Shown here in pieces: positions 42,357 through 51,124 of a stretch of 64,000 bases of DNA (position 1 is the first letter of the stretch; the number at the start of each line of letters is the position of its first letter). Position numbers and translations under genes: made by a program. This stretch comes from Acidimicrobilacustris europaeus (GTDB lineage Bacteria > Actinomycetota > Acidimicrobiia > Acidimicrobiales > Acidimicrobilacustridaceae): the NCBI GenBank assembly GCA_965194515.1, contig OZ239146.1, forward strand, positions 1,364,001 to 1,428,000, read 5' to 3'. The notes under the pieces were generated by a model. It was not told where the DNA came from and made no database searches. It worked only from the letters and a program-made list of their open reading frames with translations.

Positions 42357-43441
42357 GCTGCTGGAGCCGCTACATCATCCGGAGCATTGGAACGACGGCG
42401 CGACGAGAAGATGGCTGCCATAAGGCCCACAACAAGGGCAACGGCAGCGAGCGCGCAGGCAACGAACAGTGCGCGGTCGAGTCCCGAAAGCACCTCATCG
42501 ACAATGACACCAGCCGAGGCAACGCCAAGCACACCGCCTGAGATCTCCTCAATCGCACGATCTCGGCCAGTTGATGTGATGAGAGCGATAACTCCTGCTC
42601 CAACGAAAACACCAACCGCTCCTGCCATCACTGCCAACCAACGGCGCCGAGCGATAAGCAGCCCACCCACTGCAGCGATCACTGCGACCGCTGGAAACAC
42701 AATCGAGCCAAGACGAAGTATCCGCACCCAAGTTTGGATTTTTTCGAGACCCGGAGCGTCAACCAGCGGAACATTTAGGTCGATCGATGCAAGATTGAGG
42801 TTGTCAAGAATGTCAATACCTCCTAGATCAAGCTGCTTGTCGATTTCTCCAAGCGAGGATCCAAGGTCGAGCGACAATCCCTCGGGATCAATAGTCACAA
42901 ATCGACCGCTTCCATCGACAGCGCGCACGAACTCATTGTGCGTGGCTCGAACCGCCGATTCCCAGACGCGAACAAATGCATCGGTCTTCACGACCTGCAC
43001 GGTGGCGACGGTGATGAGATCAGTCACCCCTTCAGTCACGGTGCCCGAAAATGAACTGAGGGGACCAGGGAGCACTCCACCAACAAGGTCATCGATGCCC
43101 ACGGAGGTGACGATTTGCGTGGCGATTGCGCGAGCAACATCATCTTGAACCTTTGGGTTGTTCACGATTGCTTTACTCGTTGCGACCCACGTGTCTTCAT
43201 CGAGAATCGCTCGTTGCGTCCAGAACGACGCCATTCCGAAAATCGCCGAAACTCCGGCAAGGAATAACAGAACGATGCCGATGATCATTCGAGCGCGACG
43301 GGGTCGTTCCTGAACCCTCGCTGCAGAAGGACTCGTCGTGCGCGATGTTTCAGCGATTTCCGAACGTGAAGAGACAACAGACGCCGGCTCGGTCGGGGGT
43401 TGTGCCGGAGGCTGGGTGGGTGGGGAATCAGGCCATGACAT
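42353..43441 (-). CDS. Conserved membrane protein, unknown function
   Basis: A 362-residue protein. A Pro/Ser/Thr-rich N-terminus (about 1-50) precedes a transmembrane helix, then an extracytoplasmic region of about 160 residues and three or four C-terminal helices. The outside segment, starting after TQRAILDEDTWVATSKAIVNNPKVQDDVARAI, is the layout of an actinobacterial integral membrane family of unknown role. It starts right at the stop codon of mca (TAG-ATG) and is coupled to the GNAT gene, so the three form an operon. Confidence 0.8.
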   Translation of the reverse strand: MSWPDSPPTQPPAQPPTEPASVVSSRSEIAETSRTTSPSAARVQERPRRARMIIGIVLLFLAGVSAIFGMASFWTQRAILDEDTWVATSKAIVNNPKVQDDVARAIATQIVTSVGIDDLVGGVLPGPLSSFSGTVTEGVTDLITVATVQVVKTDAFVRVWESAVRATHNEFVRAVDGSGRFVTIDPEGLSLDLGSSLGEIDKQLDLGGIDILDNLNLASIDLNVPLVDAPGLEKIQTWVRILRLGSIVFPAVAVIAAVGGLLIARRRWLAVMAGAVGVFVGAGVIALITSTGRDRAIEEISGGVLGVASAGVIVDEVLSGLDRALFVACALAAVALVVGLMAAIFSSRRRSNAPDDVAAPAA

Positions 43442-44293
43442 CTAGTGAATCCCTGCGAATAAGTCGGTCTCAGGCAACTGGGTCTCCACTCGGGAATGGG
43501 CGAGGATGTAGTCCTCGAAGGGATGAACCGAACGAGCGACCTCGCGGGGAAGCCCAAACCAGAAGGCTGATTCAGGGTCGACCTGCGTCGCATGCGCCAG
43601 CAACGCCTCGAGCCGAACATCGAACCACGGGCCGATGTCAATTGATGTCGTCACTCGTTCGTCTTGGTTCGGTCTCGTAAACCAGTCTTCGGAGAACGGA
43701 GACTCGAGACCAAGTTCCACGAACTTGTTGTGAGTTGCCTCAACTCGCGCACGCGACCACACCGAGTAGTACATCTTGAGCGGCGTGAATGGTTCGCCGA
43801 GATCTGGCCGATACGAAGAGTCGCCCGCACGTTCAAACGCAGGCAATGAAATGTCATGAACGCGCAGATGATCTGGGTGGGGATAGCCCTGCTGATCGTC
43901 TCCGTAGGTGAGGATCACTTGCGGGCATTCGCGGCGAATGATTGCAACGAGCCGTGCCACAGCTTCGTCAAGATCGGCATTTGCGAACGCTTCAGGACGA
44001 GCATTTGCCTCGGAATCGGGCATCCCTGAATCCCGATAACCAAGCAGGACGACTTCGTCATACCCAATGAGTGCCGAAGCAACTTCAAGTTCACGCTTAC
44101 GCACCGCGGCAAGATCGGCTCTGACCTCAGGAAGATCCATCGCCGGATTCAAGATGTCGCCCTCTTCGCCTCCGGTGCAGGTGACGAGCACTGCTCGTAC
44201 ACCTTCTGTTTTGTACTTCGCGACAGTGGAGGCGCCTTTGGAGGCTTCATCGTCGGGGTGAGCGTGGATTGAGAGCAGACAGCGGTCAGCCAT
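43442..44293 (-). CDS. mca: Mycothiol S-conjugate amidase Mca
   Basis: Mca hydrolyses mycothiol S-conjugates to release mercapturic-acid-type products that are exported, detoxifying electrophiles. The 283-residue LmbE-like protein has AHPDDE with His12 and Asp15 and YPHPDHL with His142, equivalent to the three zinc ligands of MshB and Mca. The later KMYYSVWSRAR and long C-terminal part fit Mca better than MshB. Presence of this gene implies mycothiol as the main thiol. First gene of a minus-strand operon with the membrane protein and GNAT genes. Confidence 0.93.
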   Translation of the reverse strand: MADRCLLSIHAHPDDEASKGASTVAKYKTEGVRAVLVTCTGGEEGDILNPAMDLPEVRADLAAVRKRELEVASALIGYDEVVLLGYRDSGMPDSEANARPEAFANADLDEAVARLVAIIRRECPQVILTYGDDQQGYPHPDHLRVHDISLPAFERAGDSSYRPDLGEPFTPLKMYYSVWSRARVEATHNKFVELGLESPFSEDWFTRPNQDERVTTSIDIGPWFDVRLEALLAHATQVDPESAFWFGLPREVARSVHPFEDYILAHSRVETQLPETDLFAGIH

Positions 44294-44362
44294 GGCCGCA
44301 CGCTACCGGTCCGCTGGAGGGGCGGCACCGCGCCGAAGCCCCATACGCGTAGTCTCAACCCG

Positions 44363-45028
44363 ATGAGCGAGACCCCATCCACCCACCGCCCGCCAAGGGC
44401 CCGCCGCCGAGGTCTCGCTGTTCTTGCCATTGCAGCAGTTGCCATTTCCCTCACCGCGTGCGGAACCAACGGCCGAACTATGGAAGAGCCAAAGCCCGGA
44501 GCCACCGCTCCAGCGCGAAAGAACGCTGGTTCCACTCTTCCGGCCAACACCAATGCCGCCACCGACAGCACTACGAGCCCCCAAATCCGCTCAACGGCAT
44601 TCACCCTGACCACCAGCGCTTGGAAATCGGGGCAGTCCATGCCGAAGCCCTTCACCTGCGATGGGGTCAATACCTCCCCCCCGTTCACCATTAGTGGCGT
44701 TCCTGCCGGAACCACCGAACTGGTCTTTGTCGCGTCGAACCAGAACGATCTCAGTCAGACGTTGTGGCTTCTCGCCGGCATCGGCCCGGCAACTGTTTCG
44801 ATACCGCAGGGTGGCGTGCCGACTGGCGCAATCCAGATCACCAATAGTTCAGGCACCCCTCGCTGGTCTGGCCCCTGTCCCACCTCGGGAGCAAACGGTT
44901 ACGAGTTCGCCCTGTACGCGCTGGCTTCGCCTTCGGGTCTCACCACGAGCTCGACGCTCGCTGATGTCAATGCCACAATTGCGAAGTCCACTGCAGCGTC
45001 AGTTATCAGCGGTACGTACTCGCGCTGA
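44363..45028 (+). CDS. PEBP (YbhB/YbcL) family lipoprotein
   Basis: A 221-residue predicted lipoprotein with lipobox LTAC (Cys33), a Thr/Ala-rich linker (about 34-75) and a phosphatidylethanolamine-binding-protein fold. The signature FTCDGVNTSPPFTISGVPAG and the WSGPCPTSGANGYEFALYAL element match YbhB-like proteins. The ligand-pocket His of the usual GPCPPxGxHxY is Asn here, and the DPD loop is SNQND, so phosphate binding may be lost. Ends 2 bp from the convergent thioesterase. Confidence 0.78.
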   Translation: MSETPSTHRPPRARRRGLAVLAIAAVAISLTACGTNGRTMEEPKPGATAPARKNAGSTLPANTNAATDSTTSPQIRSTAFTLTTSAWKSGQSMPKPFTCDGVNTSPPFTISGVPAGTTELVFVASNQNDLSQTLWLLAGIGPATVSIPQGGVPTGAIQITNSSGTPRWSGPCPTSGANGYEFALYALASPSGLTTSSTLADVNATIAKSTAASVISGTYSR

Positions 45029-45030
45029 GT

Positions 45031-45843
45031 TCAGGCCATCGGAAGTAACGCCATTAATTGGCGCGTGTGGGCAAGGAGCGTTCCGTCACTCGCCCAAATG
45101 ATCCCGTCTTCTTCACAGAAACCGTCGAGGCTCGCGGTGGAATGGAAGAGAACGAAACACCAGCCATCGTGATCAGCTGGCGGCATCGATCGAATGTGCA
45201 CCGTGAGATCAACCGTCGTGATTCCCCAAGGCCCACTTACACGGCTGAACATCGCCGGCATCCATGCGTCGGCGAACGCAGCGAGAACCGCACCATCAAC
45301 TTGTTGCGGCTCAGGAAGACGGATCCAACCGCCGATGCGCGCTTCGTCGCCACCGCTGAACGCTCTCGCTCCGAGTACCCATTTCTGTTCATAACGCTTC
45401 GCCATTTCGGGAAACGCTAAATCGTGAATCGCTGGTTCGTAGCCTGGTGAAACAACATCTTCAGGCCGGGGAACATCAGGCATCACAACATCGCTAAATG
45501 AAGGACCCTCTCGGCCAGTTGAAAACGCTCCGATGGAAACAGCAATCGTTCGGCCCTTTTGTGTCATCGAAACGCGAACCGAACTCAACGATCGACCTGA
45601 ACGTTCCGTAACGACCTCAAGTTCCACTGGCCCCTCAGAGGCCCGCGACAAAAAATGTGTCGTGAACGATCGGCAGGTGCGTGCTGCATCGTTGATCTCG
45701 GCTTCACATGCGTGCACGAGAATGGCGTTGAGATATCCGCCGTTTGGTCCGACACCGGCCCACCAACCCGTATCGAGGCGCGCCTCGTAGCGTCCGTTGC
45801 CGAGCGGTTGAACAGCGGTGTCAGTTTCGAAACGTGTGTTCAC
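45031..45843 (-). CDS. Thioesterase family protein (TesB-like acyl-CoA thioesterase)
   Basis: A 270-residue double-hotdog protein. The N-terminal GRYEARLDTGWWAGVGPNGGYLNAILVHAC and the C-terminal CEEDGIIWASDGTLLAHTRQLMALL are typical of actinobacterial acyl-CoA thioesterases. It shares the fold but little sequence with the copy at 37.6 kb. Substrate chain length cannot be inferred. Divergent from the alcohol dehydrogenase gene with 90 bp between starts. Confidence 0.88.
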   Translation of the reverse strand: MNTRFETDTAVQPLGNGRYEARLDTGWWAGVGPNGGYLNAILVHACEAEINDAARTCRSFTTHFLSRASEGPVELEVVTERSGRSLSSVRVSMTQKGRTIAVSIGAFSTGREGPSFSDVVMPDVPRPEDVVSPGYEPAIHDLAFPEMAKRYEQKWVLGARAFSGGDEARIGGWIRLPEPQQVDGAVLAAFADAWMPAMFSRVSGPWGITTVDLTVHIRSMPPADHDGWCFVLFHSTASLDGFCEEDGIIWASDGTLLAHTRQLMALLPMA

Positions 45844-45933
45844 CCTCTGAGACTAGGCATCGTCCGCACGTAGCGACGACCGCAGGCGTGCGCTAGAACC
45901 TGTTCACACATTGCTCTGTCTCCGGGGGTTTCC

Positions 45934-46977
45934 ATGAAGGCATTCCAGTTGATCGGCGGTTCGGCCGAGGTCGACGCCACTACTGCACTCAACGAGGTCG
46001 CTCAGCCCGATCCCGGCCCGGGCCAGGTGCTCATTCGCATTGGCGGCGCCGGCGCATGCCACAGCGATATCAGCCTCATGCAATTCTCTGCAGGCGGCCC
46101 TCGCGAAACACCAATGACCCTCGGCCACGAGAACGCTGGCTGGATCGAAGCATTCGGTCCCGGCACTGTGCCAACTCCCGGGCTCGAGATTGGTTCTCCC
46201 GTTGCCGTTTACGGCGCATGGGGCTGCGGCCAGTGTTCGAACTGCCGCAAGGGCATGGAGAACTACTGCCTCAACATTTCTGCTAGCGGTCCCGGTCTCA
46301 GCGTCGACGGCGGTATGGCCGAGTACCTCCTTGTACCTGCCGCCCGCTACCTCGTTCCGCTCGGCGATATGGCGCCGGCAGAGGCTGCTCCGCTTACCGA
46401 TGCTGGCCTTACGCCCTATCACGCGATCAAGCAGGCTCTTCCGCTGCTTGTTCCGGGTTCGTTCGTTGTTGTCATCGGTGCTGGTGGCCTTGGCCATCTT
46501 GCCGTGCAGTTCCTCAAAGCGTTGTCACCTGCGACTGTCATCTGCGTTGATCAACGCGAGTCGGCCCTCAAGGTTGTTGCTGGTCTTGGCGCTGACCACA
46601 CCGTTGTGATGGGTCCCGACGCCGCTGCCGAAATTCGTGGCATCACCGGCGGCCGTGGCGCTGAAGTCATTCTCGACATTTGCGGCTACGACGACACGCT
46701 TGCTCTTGCCGCTGCTGTTGCAGCACCGCTTGGCCGCCTCACGGTGGTTGGCGTCGGCGGCGGCACACTGCCGTTTAGTTTCTTCACCTTCCCCTACGAA
46801 TGCAGCGTGCAGAGCACGTATTGGGGAAGCATCACCGAACTGGGTGAGTTGCTTGAACTCTCACGCAGTGGCGATTTTCGGGTCCATGCCGAGACCTACG
46901 CACTCGATCAAGCCCGTGACGTTTACAACAAGATGGTCGATGGAACACTGCAGGGTCGAGCCGTCATCGTTCCCTGA
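45934..46977 (+). CDS. Zinc-dependent alcohol dehydrogenase
   Basis: A 347-residue medium-chain dehydrogenase. The catalytic zinc ligands are Cys42, His65 and Asp156, with Glu66 beside the site, and the structural zinc is held by Cys98, Cys101, Cys104 and Cys112. The Rossmann motif is VIGAGGLGHLAVQFL. The sequence resembles broad-specificity secondary alcohol dehydrogenases such as Rhodococcus ADH-A. NAD is the likely cofactor. Ends before a strong hairpin shared with the convergent DoxX gene. Confidence 0.93.
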   Translation: MKAFQLIGGSAEVDATTALNEVAQPDPGPGQVLIRIGGAGACHSDISLMQFSAGGPRETPMTLGHENAGWIEAFGPGTVPTPGLEIGSPVAVYGAWGCGQCSNCRKGMENYCLNISASGPGLSVDGGMAEYLLVPAARYLVPLGDMAPAEAAPLTDAGLTPYHAIKQALPLLVPGSFVVVIGAGGLGHLAVQFLKALSPATVICVDQRESALKVVAGLGADHTVVMGPDAAAEIRGITGGRGAEVILDICGYDDTLALAAAVAAPLGRLTVVGVGGGTLPFSFFTFPYECSVQSTYWGSITELGELLELSRSGDFRVHAETYALDQARDVYNKMVDGTLQGRAVIVP

Positions 46978-47007
46978 TTGCACATGGTGTGAAGTCCGGA
47001 AAAACGA

Positions 47008-47037
47008 AAGGGCCCGCAGCGCGTGCTGCGGGCCCTT
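47008..47037. terminator. Strong 13-bp hairpin between adh and doxX, bidirectional
   Basis: A perfect 13-bp stem (47008-47020 with 47025-47037) and a 4-nt loop lies between the convergent dehydrogenase and DoxX genes. On the minus strand the stem is followed by a T-rich tract (CGTTTTT), so it is a good intrinsic terminator for doxX. Termination from the plus side is possible but lacks a U-run. Confidence 0.85.
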
Positions 47038-47058
47038 GACGTTCTCGGTTGGAGACAC

Positions 47059-47640
47059 TTAGTTCGATGCGACCGACTTCGGACGCCAGAATGTTGCGAG
47101 CTGCAACAGGCCGCCACCGATGCCGGCGACGAGCACGATGATGAGCCCCTTGGGAACTCCTGCCCAGTGGATGTCGGCGGCATAGTCGATGGACCATTCA
47201 CCAGCCCCGGTGCAGGCGAGACCGATACCAACAGCAGCAAGTACGACGACGTATTCAATGCCGCCGCCCGGGTTGAAGATGAACCAGCCGTTCTTCCTAT
47301 GCGTGGTGATGAGTGCGACCACCATGATGGCGACCATGCCCGCCGCAGCAAGCGGCGTGAGGAAACCAAGCGCAAGAAGTGCACCTGAACCGATTTCGGT
47401 GAGCGCAGCGATCCAGGCGTTGGCCTTCGGCATTTTCATGCCCATGGAGCCAAACCATCCGGCGGTGCCAGCAATTTTGCCGCCGCCAAAGATCTTGTTG
47501 AGACCGTGCGTAGCAAGCGTGACACCAACGACAACACGGATGATGAGCAGACCAAGATTGAGTCCGTTGATGACTTCATCACCGTGATACATGTGACCGT
47601 GATCGACGGTCAGTGTCATATCGACCATATGGGCGAACAT
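47059..47640 (-). CDS. DoxX family membrane protein
   Basis: A 193-residue protein with four or five hydrophobic helices. GLLIIRVVVGVTLATHGLNKIFGGG and the GSGALLALGFLTPLAAAGMVAIMVVA helix are typical of the DoxX/terpene-quinone-associated family, which takes part in redox and thiol stress complexes in some actinobacteria. A strong GAGGAGGAAC ribosome site precedes ATG 47640. The N-terminal His-containing stretch HGHMYHG is unusual. It follows dnaE2 by 76 bp on the same strand. Confidence 0.85.
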   Translation of the reverse strand: MFAHMVDMTLTVDHGHMYHGDEVINGLNLGLLIIRVVVGVTLATHGLNKIFGGGKIAGTAGWFGSMGMKMPKANAWIAALTEIGSGALLALGFLTPLAAAGMVAIMVVALITTHRKNGWFIFNPGGGIEYVVVLAAVGIGLACTGAGEWSIDYAADIHWAGVPKGLIIVLVAGIGGGLLQLATFWRPKSVASN

Positions 47641-47716
47641 TTTGTTCCTCCTCGAGAGGGTTGTTGACGGGCAAAGAGTACGACCGACACACCCGCTGGC
47701 GGTGGACTCTCGGCAA

Positions 47717-50700
47717 TTAACGAAAGTCGCGTGATCGGTGGCTGCCAACCACAGGAAGAACCTCGAGTTTGTCGGCCACCACGTTGATGACACCGTCGAC
47801 CCGTTCAAGACGGCCTCGCACCAATAGCGCTGGCGCGCCGCGAGCCACCCGCCGGTAGCGCTTCCACAGCCCAGGAGAACACACCACGTTGATGAGACCG
47901 GTTTCGTCCTCAAGATTTACGAAAGTGATGCCGTGTGCAGTTGACGGCCGTTGGCGATGAGTGACGACTCCCCCGACCAACACGCGCGTATCGGTCGGGG
48001 CGGTACGTAGTTCTGCTGCAGTGAGAACGCCAAGCGACGCGAGATGCTCTCGTTCGAACAATGTGGGGTGCCCGTCAGGAGAGACACCGGTGGCCCAAAG
48101 ATCGGCACCCGCGAGTTCACGATCTGAAAGCCCTGGGAGCGATGGCGCATCGGTCCCGGTAACGATGCCGGGAAGACGATCGGCGCTGGTTTCGGCCACT
48201 GCGCCAGCCACCCACAGAGCACGACGGCGGTCGAGGTTTGTGCCACTTCGATCAGTGCAGTTTGAAAACACCCCTGCGGTTGCCATCGCTTCAAGCGCAG
48301 TCCGATCGATATCGACGCGTTGCGCGAGATCAGTCATTGACGCATAGGGCCCGTTTGCTTCACGTTCCGTAACGATGCTTTCAGCGAGTTCGTCACCAAC
48401 CGAACGAACTGAAGACAATCCCAACCGAACAGCAGGCTGAGGAACCTCGACACCACCTACGGGAAAAGCATCGAGCGGAAAGGGAACGTTGGCACGTGTA
48501 GCAACGCTTCCTTCGACCCATTCGAGTGTTGCCCCCACGCCAGAAGCCGCGAGATCGGGAGTACGTACCACCACACCGTGGCGCCGGGCGTCGGCTACCA
48601 GTGTGTGAGGTGAATAGAAACCCATGGGTTGCGCGTTGAGGAGACCAGCACAAAACGCTGCGGGAAAGTACCGCTTGAGGTACGAACTCGAATAGACCAG
48701 ATAGGCGAACGACACCGAGTGGCTTTCGGGAAAGCCGAAGTTCGCGAATGCTGCGAGTTTGTCGAAGATCTGTTCAGCGATATCGCCGGTGATGCCGCGT
48801 TCGGCCATGCCTTCAAACAATCGACCACGCAAGCGTTCCATACGTTCAGAACTTCGCTTTGACCCCATGGCCTGGCGCAACTGATCGGCCTCACCCGGGC
48901 TGAAGCCGGCGATATCGATTGCCATTTGCATGAGTTGTTCTTGAAATAACGGGATGCCCAAGGTCTTGGCCAATGAAGGTTCAAGCAACGGATGCAGATA
49001 GGTGATCTTTTCAAGACCATTGCGCCGACGAATGTACGGGTGCACCGAGTTGCCTTGAATCGGACCAGGGCGAATAAGTGCAACTTCAACCACAAGGTCG
49101 TAGAACTTCCGCGGCTTAAGCCGAGGCAACGTAGCCATTTGCGCGCGACTCTCAACCTGAAACACACCGACGGAATCGGCAATGCACAACATGTCGTACA
49201 CAGCGTCGTCTTGCGGCACCTCGGCGATGTCAATGCTCAAGCCATACGTTGCAGCCACCGCATCGACGGTGTTGTGCAACGCGGTGAGCATGCCGAGACC
49301 GAGAAGGTCGAACTTCACCAAGCCCGCTGCGGCGCAATCGTCCTTATCCCATTGCAAAACGCTTCGGTTTTCGCGACGAGCCCATTCGACCGGACACACC
49401 TCGATGATGGGACGATCGCAAAGCACCATGCCGCCGGAATGAATGCCGAGATGGCGAGGCGCATGTTCGATCTGTGCGGCCAACTCGACGACAGCTTGCG
49501 GAATGGCGTCGGAATCGGATTCAGGCGTAACAGCGTTGGCGTTGTCTTCAAGTTGGGTGATGAGCGAACCCCAACGATCGATATTTTTGGCCCATGCATC
49601 GGCCTGACCCGGGGCATACCCAAGCGCACTGGCCATATCGCGCACTGCCGAACGCGGCCGATAGGTAATGACATTGGCAACCTGTGCGGCGTAGTGGCGG
49701 CCATGACGTTGGTAGACGTATTGAATGACTTCTTCACGTCGACCAGATTCGATGTCGATATCGATATCGGGCGGACCATCGCGCTCGGGCGAAAGAAACC
49801 GTTCGAACAACAAACCCAACTCGATGGCGTCGGCTTTGGTGACACCCAACGCGAAACACACCGCCGAGTTGGCCGCCGACCCGCGACCTTGGCAGTAGAT
49901 GTCGTTGCGACGACAAAAATCGACAAGGTCGTGAACGATCAGGAAGTAACCGGGGAATCCGAGTTGTTCAATGATGGAAAGTTCGTGATCGATCTGCGCC
50001 CATGCGCCGCCAACCCGTTCACGATGGCGAGGCCCATAGCGGCGTTCGGCGCCGCGTTCGGTCAGCCGCCGTAGATACCCCATTTCATCGAGCCCATCGG
50101 GACATGGGAATGGTGGAAGGTTGGGCGCTACAAGTTTCAAATCGAACGCGCAGGCTTGGCCCAACTCCCCCGCTCGTTCCACCACGCCGGGATAACGGGC
50201 GAACCTTCGGGCTTGTTCGAAACCTGACCGAAGATGCGCACCAGCACCTGCCGGCAGCCAACCATCGATTTCGTCGAGACTGCGACGAGAGCGCACAGCA
50301 GCTAACGCGGTTGCGAGTGGACGTTCTGCTGGCGTTGCATAATGCGCGTTGGTCGTTGCAACAAGATCAACATCGCCGCGTAGCGCGATCTGCATCAGCG
50401 CGTCGTTACGAACTGAATCAAGCGGATGGCCGTGATCCCATAACTCGACCGCGAGGTTGTCGCGACCAAAGGTGTTGACGAGCAACGCGAGCTGGTCGGC
50501 CGCTGCCGCGGGACCGTGATGTTCGAGCGCGGAAGCAACGGCACCTTTACGGCACCCCGTGAGCACCAACCAATGGTTGCGATCGGCCGCCGGTGCCGCC
50601 GTGCCACCAAGCGCGCACAGTTCGGCCAGCGACGCGCGCGGCGCGCCCTTCTCGCCACGCAGTTGCGCTTCGCTCAGCGCACGCGCCAACAGCGCATAGC

Positions 50701-51004
50701 CGCGAGGATTGCGAGCAAGGACGATGAGATGCGATTCGCCCGCGGCAGCGCCTGGGTCGGGGTCGGCCGCTGGTGGCGCCGTGCGCCCCAACGTGAGTTC
50801 GGCCCCGAAGATGGTGGGCAGCCCGACAGCCCGTGCCGCCTCGGCGAAACGAACAACGCCGTAGAACCCGTTGTGGTCGGTGAGGGCGAGCGCGCTGAGC
50901 TCCAGCCGCATCGCCTCGGCGGCCAGCGCTTCAGGAGTACTGGCACCGTCGAGGAAACTGAACTGGGAATGGCAATGCAGTTCTGCATAGGACTCCGACC
51001 CCAT
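47717..51004 (-). CDS. dnaE2: Error-prone DNA polymerase DnaE2
   Basis: A 1095-residue C-family polymerase. The N-terminal PHP domain has ELHCHSQFSFLDG, the CQGRGSAANSAV block is at 371-382, and the catalytic acids Asp415 and Asp417 lie in PDIDIDIES. The OB-fold C-terminus is typical of DnaE2, and the length matches mycobacterial DnaE2 rather than DnaE1 (about 1180). In mycobacteria DnaE2 works with ImuA' and ImuB in damage-induced translesion synthesis. ATG 51004 begins 10 nt after a LexA box. Induction through LexA is therefore expected. Confidence 0.95.
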   Translation of the reverse strand: MGSESYAELHCHSQFSFLDGASTPEALAAEAMRLELSALALTDHNGFYGVVRFAEAARAVGLPTIFGAELTLGRTAPPAADPDPGAAAGESHLIVLARNPRGYALLARALSEAQLRGEKGAPRASLAELCALGGTAAPAADRNHWLVLTGCRKGAVASALEHHGPAAAADQLALLVNTFGRDNLAVELWDHGHPLDSVRNDALMQIALRGDVDLVATTNAHYATPAERPLATALAAVRSRRSLDEIDGWLPAGAGAHLRSGFEQARRFARYPGVVERAGELGQACAFDLKLVAPNLPPFPCPDGLDEMGYLRRLTERGAERRYGPRHRERVGGAWAQIDHELSIIEQLGFPGYFLIVHDLVDFCRRNDIYCQGRGSAANSAVCFALGVTKADAIELGLLFERFLSPERDGPPDIDIDIESGRREEVIQYVYQRHGRHYAAQVANVITYRPRSAVRDMASALGYAPGQADAWAKNIDRWGSLITQLEDNANAVTPESDSDAIPQAVVELAAQIEHAPRHLGIHSGGMVLCDRPIIEVCPVEWARRENRSVLQWDKDDCAAAGLVKFDLLGLGMLTALHNTVDAVAATYGLSIDIAEVPQDDAVYDMLCIADSVGVFQVESRAQMATLPRLKPRKFYDLVVEVALIRPGPIQGNSVHPYIRRRNGLEKITYLHPLLEPSLAKTLGIPLFQEQLMQMAIDIAGFSPGEADQLRQAMGSKRSSERMERLRGRLFEGMAERGITGDIAEQIFDKLAAFANFGFPESHSVSFAYLVYSSSYLKRYFPAAFCAGLLNAQPMGFYSPHTLVADARRHGVVVRTPDLAASGVGATLEWVEGSVATRANVPFPLDAFPVGGVEVPQPAVRLGLSSVRSVGDELAESIVTEREANGPYASMTDLAQRVDIDRTALEAMATAGVFSNCTDRSGTNLDRRRALWVAGAVAETSADRLPGIVTGTDAPSLPGLSDRELAGADLWATGVSPDGHPTLFEREHLASLGVLTAAELRTAPTDTRVLVGGVVTHRQRPSTAHGITFVNLEDETGLINVVCSPGLWKRYRRVARGAPALLVRGRLERVDGVINVVADKLEVLPVVGSHRSRDFR

Positions 51005-51013
51005 GGGCCCACC

Positions 51014-51035
51014 GTATCGAACATGTGTTCGATAC
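51014..51035 (-). promoter_or_regulatory. LexA/SOS box of dnaE2
   Basis: A 9-bp inverted repeat (GTATCGAAC and GTTCGATAC) flanks a 4-bp spacer, and its core TCGAAC-N4-GTTCGA is the actinobacterial LexA operator. It ends 10 nt before the dnaE2 start. The sequence between, GGTGGG, is shared with imuA. The operator also lies about 90 bp upstream of the divergent Tat-exported protein gene, which it could affect. Confidence 0.92.
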
Positions 51036-51124
51036 GGCAAGTGCCCCTGTCCTTCCCCTGTCCCCAGTTCTACGATCACCCGACCAGATGGCGGGGGGCC
51101 ATCGACATACAGGGGGTGCAACCC

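Noticed and set aside
47717..51004. Assignment as the replicative DnaE1
   Set aside because: Length, OB-fold C-terminus, LexA box and imuA-imuB nearby all point to DnaE2.
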